Source: Pseudomonas putida (GTDB lineage Bacteria; Pseudomonadota; Gammaproteobacteria; Pseudomonadales; Pseudomonadaceae). From it: DNA of 47,234 nt. Every line of letters begins with the position of its first letter. The first letter of the stretch is position 1. The position numbers and the translations under genes are program-made. The DNA lies in contig NZ_JANHLK010000037.1 in the NCBI RefSeq assembly GCF_028682635.1, positions 1 to 47,234 on the forward strand, in the 5' to 3' direction. The notes below the pieces were generated by a model. The model was given only the letters and a program-made list of their open reading frames with translations. It ran no database searches and was not told the DNA's origin. Shown here piece by piece: positions 28,683-35,843 of the stretch.

Positions 28683-30195
28683 TGTGTTGAGTAGTGCGTT
28701 TGGTCTGGTGCTGGTGTTCGGATTTGTCCTGTCGTGCGCCTTCGAAAAACTCCTGGTGCCCTGCCCCGGCTGGCGTCGCCCGTTGCGCGCCTGGCTGTTG
28801 CATGCCGGCGCCTGGGCGTTCGCCGTCGGCTTGCTGTACCTGATCACCGGCCGCGCCTGGTTCAGCGCGGTGAACGTGCTGGCCCTGTGGCTGTTGATCG
28901 TGCTGGTGAGCAATGCCAAATACCATTCGCTGCGCGAGCCCTTCGTCTGCGCCGACTTCGAATACTTCAGCGATGCGGTGCGCTATCCGCGCCTGTACCT
29001 GCCGTTCTTCGGTATTGGTAAAGCTATTGGCCTGGCCTTGCTGTTTGTCGTCTATCTGGCTTGCGGGCTGTATTTCGAACCGGTTGGCGCCAACGCCCGC
29101 GCCGTGGCGACGGGCACTTTGCTGGGCGGGTTGGCACTGCTCTGGCTGGGCGGATTGAAACCTCTGCAACCGACCTTCGACGCTGCACTTGACCTGGGGC
29201 GCTGGGGCCTGGCGGGCAGTTTGTGGACGTACTTTTTTGCTGCCCGGCGTCCGGTGGCGCTGGCGTCATTGAACTCGCCGTTTCTTGGCGAGGAGGCACT
29301 CCCCATGGCCGATGCCACCCTGGCGGACCTGGTGTCGGTACAGAGCGAGTCGTTTTTCGATGCGCGCCGACTGTGGCCCGGCATTCGTGGGCAGGTCCTC
29401 AGCCAGTTCGACACCTTGCGCGATGAAGCGCTGGCCCAGGGACGGTTGCAAGTGGCGGCCTGGGGGGCGAATACGGTGCGTACCGAGTTTGCTTTCCTGA
29501 CCGGGATCAAGGTCGACCAGCTCGGTGTCCACCGTTTCAACCCTTATCGCCATCTGGCGCGCCAGGGCGTTGCCAGTATCGCCCTGGAACTCAAGAGCCG
29601 TGGTTACCGCACGGTATGCGTGCATCCTTATGTGGGCAGTTTCTACGGTCGAGACAAGGTGTTGCCGGCGCTGGGCTTCGACGAATTCATCGATGTGCGC
29701 AGCTTCACAGAGCAGCAGAAGGCCGGGCCGTTTATCGGTGACTGCGCGGTGGCCGACAAGATCAGCGAACTGCTCGATGCCCCGGACCGCACGCAACCGT
29801 TGTACATCCATGCCATCACCATGGAGAACCACGGGCCGCTGCACCTGGAAAGCGTGGCGGCAGCCGATCTCGGGCAATGGTTCGACCGCCCTCTGCCGGA
29901 AGACCTGCGCGACCTCGCCCCGTATGTGCGCCACCTGAGCAATGCCGACCGCATGCTCGGCCAATTGCGCGAGCATATGCTGGCGCGCGGCACCCCGACC
30001 GGGCTGTGTTTCTTCGGTGATCACGTGCCGATCCTGCCCGACGTCTATGGCGCTCTGGGTGAGCCGGATGGCGATACCGAGTACTTCATCTGGTCCAATA
30101 CCGCGCGTAGCGGTAGTGCCCCTGCGGACCTGGGTGTCGAGCACCTGGCCAAGGCGTTCATCGACCACCTGGCGGCGGCGCGCGATGCAGCGTGA
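28675..30195 (+). CDS. LTA-synthase/sulfatase-like membrane phosphotransferase
   Basis: About 506 residues: four or five N-terminal transmembrane segments (roughly 4-24, 40-57, 63-80, 113-132, 145-161) followed by an alkaline-phosphatase-superfamily (sulfatase/LtaS/MdoB) domain. The domain shows LVSVQSESFFD, a probable Thr nucleophile in NTVRTEFAFLTG (about residue 270), SFYGRDKVLPALGFDEF, HAITMENHGPLH and FFGDHVPILP with metal-binding Asp/His. Relatives transfer phosphoglycerol or phosphoethanolamine from phospholipids on the periplasmic face. The RkpI position in rhizobial loci is occupied by a membrane protein; I infer equivalence from context only. GTG 28675 is chosen because it couples to the SDR stop; GTG 28684 is possible. 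Confidence 0.85.
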   Translation: MPDVLSSAFGLVLVFGFVLSCAFEKLLVPCPGWRRPLRAWLLHAGAWAFAVGLLYLITGRAWFSAVNVLALWLLIVLVSNAKYHSLREPFVCADFEYFSDAVRYPRLYLPFFGIGKAIGLALLFVVYLACGLYFEPVGANARAVATGTLLGGLALLWLGGLKPLQPTFDAALDLGRWGLAGSLWTYFFAARRPVALASLNSPFLGEEALPMADATLADLVSVQSESFFDARRLWPGIRGQVLSQFDTLRDEALAQGRLQVAAWGANTVRTEFAFLTGIKVDQLGVHRFNPYRHLARQGVASIALELKSRGYRTVCVHPYVGSFYGRDKVLPALGFDEFIDVRSFTEQQKAGPFIGDCAVADKISELLDAPDRTQPLYIHAITMENHGPLHLESVAAADLGQWFDRPLPEDLRDLAPYVRHLSNADRMLGQLREHMLARGTPTGLCFFGDHVPILPDVYGALGEPDGDTEYFIWSNTARSGSAPADLGVEHLAKAFIDHLAAARDAA

Positions 30196-30781
30196 GCCGG
30201 TGCAGATCGTCCTTGCCTCCAGTACCTCGGAGCGCACGCCTGCGATTGCACGGTGGATCAGCTCCGGGCGCGGCTCGCTGGCGTTCATCCTTGGCGACGA
30301 AGATTGCCGTTTCCGCCTATTGGCGGACGGGATCAATTGGGACCGGGTGTTGCTTGCCTATCGCAGTGATGGCGCCGTCGGTTATGCGACGTTCAAACAC
30401 CATCGACGCGGGCCGTTTTCACCTGGGTTGCGGCCCTTCGTGCGTGAGTTCGGCCGGTTGGGCGGCACGCTGCGCTACGGGCTGTTCATGATCAGCGAGT
30501 GCCGCGAGTGGTCCTATGGGTTTTACCTGTACGGCTTGCGCGTGCACAAAGTCGCCCGCCGCCAGGGCGTCGCCAGCACCTTGTTGCAGGCGGTGTTCAA
30601 GCAGGCGCTGGGCAGCGGCCATGAAAAGATCGAGCTGGAAGTGCAGGCGAAAAACCTCGCCGCCCGGGCGTTTTATGTCCACCACGGCTTTGTGTCGATA
30701 CGTACCAAGAGCTGGCTCAGCCGCCTGATGCCCATCCCCACGGTCATCAATCTGCGCCGCAGGTTGTCGCCCCGCCCATGA
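30185..30781 (+). CDS. GNAT-family acyltransferase
   Basis: A 198-residue GNAT protein. The acetyl-CoA-binding motif is LRVHKVARRQGVASTLLQAV (about residues 118-137; R/Q-x-x-G-x-A type) and the following ELEVQAKNLAARAFYVHHGF is the standard GNAT motif B. It begins at ATG 30185, overlapping the upstream stop by 11 nt, and overlaps the next gene by 4 nt. Because it lies among capsule-lipid genes it may N- or O-acylate the amino-lipid or a sugar. The substrate is not visible from sequence. Confidence 0.85.
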   Translation: MQREPVQIVLASSTSERTPAIARWISSGRGSLAFILGDEDCRFRLLADGINWDRVLLAYRSDGAVGYATFKHHRRGPFSPGLRPFVREFGRLGGTLRYGLFMISECREWSYGFYLYGLRVHKVARRQGVASTLLQAVFKQALGSGHEKIELEVQAKNLAARAFYVHHGFVSIRTKSWLSRLMPIPTVINLRRRLSPRP

Positions 30782-32220
30782 GTGCCCACGAAATGCATCG
30801 ACCCGTCGCCCTTGAGTCTCTGGTGGAAGGCCCCGGCTGGGTGGGCATCATGTCGCAGTGGGTGATGTGGAAGGTCTTTCACCTTAGCGAATTCCTGGAC
30901 CCTGAAGGGACGCCGCAGTGGCTGTGGCGACGCGGTCAAGAGCGGCCGGCGGGATTGAAGGCGATTTCCGGGATCGGCTACAAAAGCTCGTCCGACCATG
31001 CCCGGGTGTTGTGCAAGCGCTGGGGTATTCCCTATGTGGCGCTGGAGGACGGCTTCTTGCGTTCTTCGTCGCTGGGGGTGGAAGGCGATACGCCGATGTC
31101 GATGGTGGTCGATCCGATCGGTATTCACTACCTGGCCGATCGGCCTTCGTTGCTGGAAAACATTCTGCAGGCGCCTCACAGCCTGAGCGCAGAGGACCTG
31201 GCCACCGCGCAGGAGTTGATTGCGCTGATGCGCAGCAGTGGCATCGGCAAGTACAACAATGCGCCGGACCTGGGCGATGACGATCCGCTGGGTCGGGATC
31301 GACCGTTGGTGCTGGTGGTGGATCAGACCTACGGCGATTTTTCGATTCCCGGTGGCGGGCTGTGTGAAGCGGATTTTGTTCGGATGCTCGATGCGGCCCT
31401 GGCGGAAAATCCCGAGGCGGATGTGCGGGTGCGGATTCACCCGGATTGCGTCAACGGCCATAAGAAGAGCTGCCTGCTCGATGCCGCGCTCGAGCGCGGT
31501 CTGGTGCTGGAGAGTCGTCATGTGTCCTGGGCCTCCCTGGCGCGCCGGGCCCAGCGGGTGTATGTCGGCACCAGCCAGGCTGGGCTTGAGGCCTTAATCC
31601 AGGGCATCCCGGTGACCTGTTTTGGCTTGCCGTTCTATGCCGGCTGGGGTTTGACCGATGACCGCCTGGCCATCCACCGGCGCCAGGCACGCCCGACCCT
31701 GGAGCAATTGGTGGCAGCGGCGTATATCCGCTATTGCCGTTATGTCGACCCTTTGACCGACCAGCGCTGCGACGTCATGACTGTGGCCCGGCAATTGGCT
31801 CGGCAGAAGCAGCAGGACAGCCGGTTTGCCGGGAGCGTGACGGTGGTTGGCGTGCCTCGGCGTGAGCGGTCGGCGATGCGCAGGTTGCTGAATAGCCGCT
31901 GGGGGGTGTTGACGTTTGCTCGCGATAACGCCGAGTTGCTCCCGGCGGTGGCTCGTGAAACGGGCAAGTTGTTGGTGTGGCATACCTTTGAATCGAGCGA
32001 CCTGAAAGCCCGGGCCGAGGTCCATGGCGTGCCATTGTGGCGTATTCGACCGGACTCGCTGCAGTTGCCGTGCGGTAATGAACAATCCCTGGCACAGATC
32101 CGTGGATTGCCTTGCAGCCCGCAACAGGCTCAAGCTCACAACGCCCGCCCAAAAACCAGCCTGCTCGAGGGCTGTGCACGGTATCGACAGGTTCGTCGGT
32201 ACCTCAAGGGTATGCTCTGA
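30778..32220 (+). CDS. KpsC-like capsule protein with one complete and one truncated module (RkpJ-like)
   Basis: A 480-residue paralogue of KpsC. A complete module spans about 20-345: LEDGFLRSSSLGVEGDTPMS...DPIGIHYLADRPSLLE, VRIHPDCVNGHKK, and SQAGLEALIQGIPVTCFGLP with FYAGWGLT. From about residue 360 the start of a second module follows (SVTVVGVPRRERSAMRRLLN...LLVWHTFESSDLK...VPLWRIRPDSLQ). It then runs into a low-homology tail at the point where module 2 of KpsC would have VEDGFLRS, so the second catalytic module is missing. It could be a single-linkage Kdo transferase or another anchor glycosyltransferase. ATG 30778 overlaps the GNAT stop. Last gene of the operon, directly before the REP array. 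Confidence 0.88.
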   Translation: MSAHEMHRPVALESLVEGPGWVGIMSQWVMWKVFHLSEFLDPEGTPQWLWRRGQERPAGLKAISGIGYKSSSDHARVLCKRWGIPYVALEDGFLRSSSLGVEGDTPMSMVVDPIGIHYLADRPSLLENILQAPHSLSAEDLATAQELIALMRSSGIGKYNNAPDLGDDDPLGRDRPLVLVVDQTYGDFSIPGGGLCEADFVRMLDAALAENPEADVRVRIHPDCVNGHKKSCLLDAALERGLVLESRHVSWASLARRAQRVYVGTSQAGLEALIQGIPVTCFGLPFYAGWGLTDDRLAIHRRQARPTLEQLVAAAYIRYCRYVDPLTDQRCDVMTVARQLARQKQQDSRFAGSVTVVGVPRRERSAMRRLLNSRWGVLTFARDNAELLPAVARETGKLLVWHTFESSDLKARAEVHGVPLWRIRPDSLQLPCGNEQSLAQIRGLPCSPQQAQAHNARPKTSLLEGCARYRQVRRYLKGML

Positions 32221-32242
32221 CGATTGTCGGCTGTCTTGATTC

Positions 32243-32747
32243 TTGTATCGGGCTTGAGGGCCCCTTCGCTGGCAAGCCAGCTCCAATTACAAAAACATCG
32301 TGGCAATGCCCGGGACCTGTAGGAGCCGGCTTGCCGGCGAAGGCGGTCTTGAATTTTGTATTTGGCTTGAGGGCCCCTTCGCTGGCAAGCCAGCTCCTAC
32401 AAAAAAAATCGTGGCATTGGCCGGGATTTGTAGGAGCCGGCTTGCCGGCGAAGGCGGTCTGGAATTTTGTGTTGGGCTTGAGGGCCCCTTCGCTGGCAAG
32501 CCAGCTCCTACAAAAAAATCGTGGCATTGCCTGGGATTTGTAGGAGCCGGCTTGCCGGCGAAGGCGGTCTGGAATTTTGTGTTGGGCTTGAGGGACCCTT
32601 CGCTGGCAAGCCAGCTCCTACAAAAACATCGTGGCATTGCACGGGACTTGTAGGAGCCGGCTTGCCGGCGAAGGCGGTTTTGAATTTTGTGTTGGGCTTG
32701 AGGGACCCTTCGCTGGCAAGCCAGCTCCTACAAAAACATCGTGGCAT
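32243..32747. repeat. REP array, left arm (four 110-bp units plus a half)
   Basis: Forward REPs (GTAGGAGCCGGCTTGCCGGC) start at about 32319, 32430, 32540 and 32650, each followed about 60 bp later by an inverted REP (CTTCGCTGGCAAGCCAGCTC). Between them is a conserved linker (GGTYTKGAATTTTGTGTTGG). A diverged lone inverted REP begins the array. The 3' linker AAAAACATCGTGGCATTG is also conserved. The period is 110-111 bp and units are nearly identical. The array begins just after the RkpJ-like stop codon and contains no credible gene; repeated frames are open only because the units are repetitive. Confidence 0.95.
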
Positions 32748-32840
32748 CTGGCTTAGTCATATCCGGAACCAAACCTTTTCAATGGCAAATTTCCCGCGCA
32801 CTAGCCTTACCCTTTTCGACCGAGAAAGGAGGGCAAGGGA

Positions 32841-33299
32841 TTGTCCATTCGATCACATGCCAACCATCTGCGCTCCGGGCGCTACTCGCAGTCCGGACAG
32901 ATATACCTGCTCACCGCCGTTACCCGCCTGCGCGAACCGCTCTTCAGCGATTGGCGTGTCGGACGGTTGGTGGTCGAGCAATTTCGTCAGGCCCAGACAG
33001 AGGAGCAGGCCAATTCCCTGGCCTGGGTGGTGATGCCTGACCACTTTCACTGGCTGATCGAGCTCCAGAACAACACGCTGGCTGGCTTGATGAGGGCGAC
33101 CAAATCCCGCTGCGCGAGGGCCGTGAATGCCCGCTTGGGCCGCACCGGGCAGATGTGGCAGAAAGGTTTCCATGACCGGGCGATTCGTCGCGAAGAGGAT
33201 TTACGGGCCGTGGCGCGTTACATCATTGCCAATCCATTGCGGGCTGGCCTGGTCAGGCGGGTACACGATTATCCATTGTGGGACGCCATTTGGTTGTAG
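32841..33299 (+). CDS. REP-associated tyrosine transposase (RAYT)
   Basis: A 152-residue single-domain Y1/HUH transposase of the IS200/IS605-like RAYT (TnpA_REP) family. The HUH motif is in VVMPDHFHWLIEL (His68, His70). The catalytic tyrosine is probably Tyr127 in VARYIIANPLRAGLV. The segment GQMWQKGFHDRAIRREEDLR is also a family signature. TTG 32841 is the start, supported by AGGAGG 8 nt upstream. The stop codon TAG (33297-33299) is made by the first bases of the next REP (TTGTAGGAGCC), so gene and repeat abut. It mobilises or maintains REP/REPIN sequences rather than itself. Confidence 0.93.
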   Translation: MSIRSHANHLRSGRYSQSGQIYLLTAVTRLREPLFSDWRVGRLVVEQFRQAQTEEQANSLAWVVMPDHFHWLIELQNNTLAGLMRATKSRCARAVNARLGRTGQMWQKGFHDRAIRREEDLRAVARYIIANPLRAGLVRRVHDYPLWDAIWL

Positions 33300-34478
33300 G
33301 AGCCGGCTTGCCGGCGAAGGCGGTTTTGAATTTTGTGTTGGGCTTGAGGGACCCTTCGCTGGCAAGCCAGCTCCTACAAAAAACATCGTGGCATTGCCCG
33401 GGATTTGTAGGAGCCGGCTTGCCGGCGAAGGCGGTCTGGAATTTTGTGTTGGGCTTGAGGGACCCTTCGCTGGCAAGCCAGCTCCTACAAAAACATCGTG
33501 GCATTGGCCGGGATTTGTAGGAGCCGGCTTGCCGGCGAAGGCGGTCTGGAATTTTGTGTTGGGCTTGAGGGACCCTTCGCTGGCAAGCCAGCTCCTACAA
33601 AAACATCGTGGCATTGCCTGGGACTTGTAGGAGCCGGCTTGCCGGCGAAGGCGGTTTTGAATTTTGTGTTGAGCTTGAGGGACCCTTCGCTGGCAAGCCA
33701 GCTCCTACAAAAACATCGTGGCATTGCCCGGGACTTGTAGGAGCCGGCTTGCCGGCGAAGGCGGTTTTGAATTTTGTGTTGGGCTTGAGGGACCCTTCGC
33801 TGGCAAGCCAGCTCCTACAAAAAAATAGTGGCATTGGCCGGGATTTGTAGGAGCCGGCTTGCCGGCGAAAGCGGTCTTGAATTTTGTGTTGGGCTTGAGG
33901 GACCCTTCGCTGGCAAGCCAGCTCCTACAAAAACATCGTGGCATTGGCCGGGATTTGTAGGAGCCGGCTTGCCGGCGAAGGCGGTTTTGAATTTTGTGTT
34001 GGGCTTGAGGGACCCTTCGCTGGCAAGCCAGCTCCTACAAAAAATCGTGGCATTGCACGGGACTTGTAGGAGCCGGCTTGCCGGCGAAGGCGGTTTTGAA
34101 TTTTGTGTTGGGCTTGAGGGACCCTTCGCTGGCAAGCCAGCTCCTACAAAAAAATCGTGGCATTGCACGGGATTTGTAGGAGCCGGCTTGCCGGCGAAGG
34201 TGGTTTTGAATTTTGTGTTGGGCTTGAGGGACCCTTCGCTGGCAAGCCAGCTCCTACAAAAAATCGTGGCATTGCACGGGACTTGTAGGAGCCGGCTTGC
34301 CGGCGAAGGCGGTTTTGAATTTTGTGTTGGGCTTGAGGGACCCTTCGCTGGCAAGCCAGCTCCTACAAAAAAATCGTGGCATTGGCCGGGATTTGTAGGA
34401 GCCGGCTTGCCGGCGAAGGCGGTCTGGAATTTTGTGTTGGGCTTGAGGGACCCTTCGCTGGCAAGCCAGCTCCTACAA
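33294..34478. repeat. REP array, right arm (eleven 110-bp units)
   Basis: Forward REPs start at about 33295, 33406, 33516, 33626, 33736, 33846, 33956, 34065, 34175, 34284 and 34394 (periods 109-111). Each is paired with an inverted REP about 60 bp downstream, and the last pair ends at 34478, only 6 nt from the oxoamine synthase stop. Units differ at few positions (length of the A run after CTCCTAC, ATCG/ATAG, GATTT/GACTT, GGTTTT/GGTCTK). Because the whole unit is conserved, including the linkers, this is tandem amplification and not a CRISPR. Confidence 0.96.
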
Positions 34479-34484
34479 GGGGCG

Positions 34485-35834
34485 TTAGAGCTTTTGCAGT
34501 TCCTGCGCGACGATGGCCACGGTCTCGGCGATTTGCTCTGGGGTGTGCAGGCACGAGACGAAGAAGCGCACGCGGGCGGCTTTTTCCGGGACGGCCGGGT
34601 GCAGGATCGGTTGGGCGTTGATTCCGCGTTTGGCCAGGGCGCCGGACAATTGCGTGGCCTTGAGTGAACTGCCGGTGATCACCGGAATCACCGCAAGCCC
34701 GGTGCTGGTGCCGGTGTCCAGCCCCGCCTCGCGGGCCAGGGCGAGGAACTGTTGGCCGCGCGCCTGCAAGGTCGCCACGCGTTCGGCGTCGTGGGCCAGA
34801 CAGCGTACGGCGGCCAGTGCCGCTGCCGCCACCGAGGCCGGCATGCCGACGCTGTAGAGAAATCCCGGCGCCATGAACTTCAGGTGTTCGACCAGGGCCG
34901 ATTCACCGGCAATGTAGCCGCCGCAGCTGGCCAGGGTCTTGCTCAGGGTGCCCATCCAGATGTCGACGTCCTTGCCCGCCAGGCCGAAGTGCTCGCGAAT
35001 GCCCTTGCCGTTGGCCCCCATGACGCCCAACGAGTGGGCCTCGTCGACCATCAGGAACACCTTGTGCTTGTTCTTCAGCTCGACGAAACGCGGCAGGTCC
35101 GGGTAGTCGCCGTCCATGCTGTAGATGCCTTCCAGCACCACCAGCACCCGCTCGAAATGCTGGCGCTGATCGCCGAGCAGACGGTCGAGTGCTTCATGGT
35201 CGTTGTGGGCAAAACTCAAGCGCCGCGCGCCGGACAACTGGATACCTTGCAGCACGCTGTTGTGGATAAGTTCGTCGTGGATCACCAGGTCCCGCGGGCC
35301 GAACAGGTAGCCGATGGTGGTGACGTTGGTGGCATGCCCACTGACGAAGGTCACCGCGTCATCCACCTCGTACAGCCGGGCCAGTTCGGCCTCCAGCTCG
35401 CGATGGATCGGCCGGTCGCCGGACACCAGGCGACTGGCCGACACCGACGTGCCGTAGTGATCGATGGCCGCCTTGGCCGCCTCGGCCACCACCGGATGCC
35501 CGGAGTAACCCAAGTAGTTGTAGCTGGCGAAGTTGACGAAGCGCTGACCCCCGATCGTGGTTTCGGCGCCCGCCAGGCTTTCGTGCAGCTTGAAGAACGG
35601 ATTGGCCAGGCCAAAGCGCGCCGCGCCGTCATGCATGATCCGCAGTTGCTGGTAACCGGGATGCTGGTCGAAGCGGTAGAACTGCTCCGGCACCGACCGG
35701 GCATTACGACTCACGTCCGCCAGCGAGGCCGGCGGCGCGCCGTCGCCGGTCTGCCGCAGGCGCCGTTCCAGGGCTTGCTGGATCAGCTTGTCTTTCATCG
35801 AAGCGCCAAGCCCTGGTGAACTTTTAGAGGTCAT
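34485..35834 (-). CDS. PLP-dependent alpha-oxoamine synthase, RkpG-like
   Basis: A 449-residue enzyme of the AONS/KBL/SPT family, which condenses an acyl thioester with an amino acid with loss of CO2. It has the PLP-binding lysine in GTLSKTLASCGG (Lys299), the DEAHSLGVMG motif (about 263-272), FVSGHATNVTTIG and NFASYNYLGYSGHP near residue 105. An ~90-residue N-terminal extension precedes the core, unlike BioF and Kbl. It lies 9 nt after the PKS stop on the same strand, so it likely accepts the acyl chain from the PKS ACP. In S. meliloti, RkpG holds the same relation to RkpA. Amino-acid and acyl substrates are not deducible. ATG at codon 13 is an alternative start. Confidence 0.9.
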   Translation of the reverse strand: MTSKSSPGLGASMKDKLIQQALERRLRQTGDGAPPASLADVSRNARSVPEQFYRFDQHPGYQQLRIMHDGAARFGLANPFFKLHESLAGAETTIGGQRFVNFASYNYLGYSGHPVVAEAAKAAIDHYGTSVSASRLVSGDRPIHRELEAELARLYEVDDAVTFVSGHATNVTTIGYLFGPRDLVIHDELIHNSVLQGIQLSGARRLSFAHNDHEALDRLLGDQRQHFERVLVVLEGIYSMDGDYPDLPRFVELKNKHKVFLMVDEAHSLGVMGANGKGIREHFGLAGKDVDIWMGTLSKTLASCGGYIAGESALVEHLKFMAPGFLYSVGMPASVAAAALAAVRCLAHDAERVATLQARGQQFLALAREAGLDTGTSTGLAVIPVITGSSLKATQLSGALAKRGINAQPILHPAVPEKAARVRFFVSCLHTPEQIAETVAIVAQELQKL

Positions 35835-35843
35835 AGTCGGTGG

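Larger units (their letters stand above)
32243..34478. mobile_element. RAYT-REP element (transposase within its own REP array)
   Basis: About 15 near-identical 110-bp REP doublets flank a REP-associated tyrosine transposase gene. RAYTs recognise and cut at REP hairpins with a 5' GTAG/GTGG tetranucleotide. The forward REPs here start GTAG. The whole block is 2.2 kb and sits between the kpsC operon and the oxoamine synthase gene. Confidence 0.85.

Noticed and set aside
32243..34478. CRISPR array
   Set aside because: The regular spacing suggested it, but linkers are as conserved as repeats, the repeats are REP palindromes in opposed pairs, and the only linked gene is a RAYT; no cas genes.
33815..34667. 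Long open frames in both strands across the 110-bp REP array (up to about 279 codons)
   Set aside because: They are by-products of repeated units lacking stops in some phases; the period (110) shifts frame each unit and no start signals exist.
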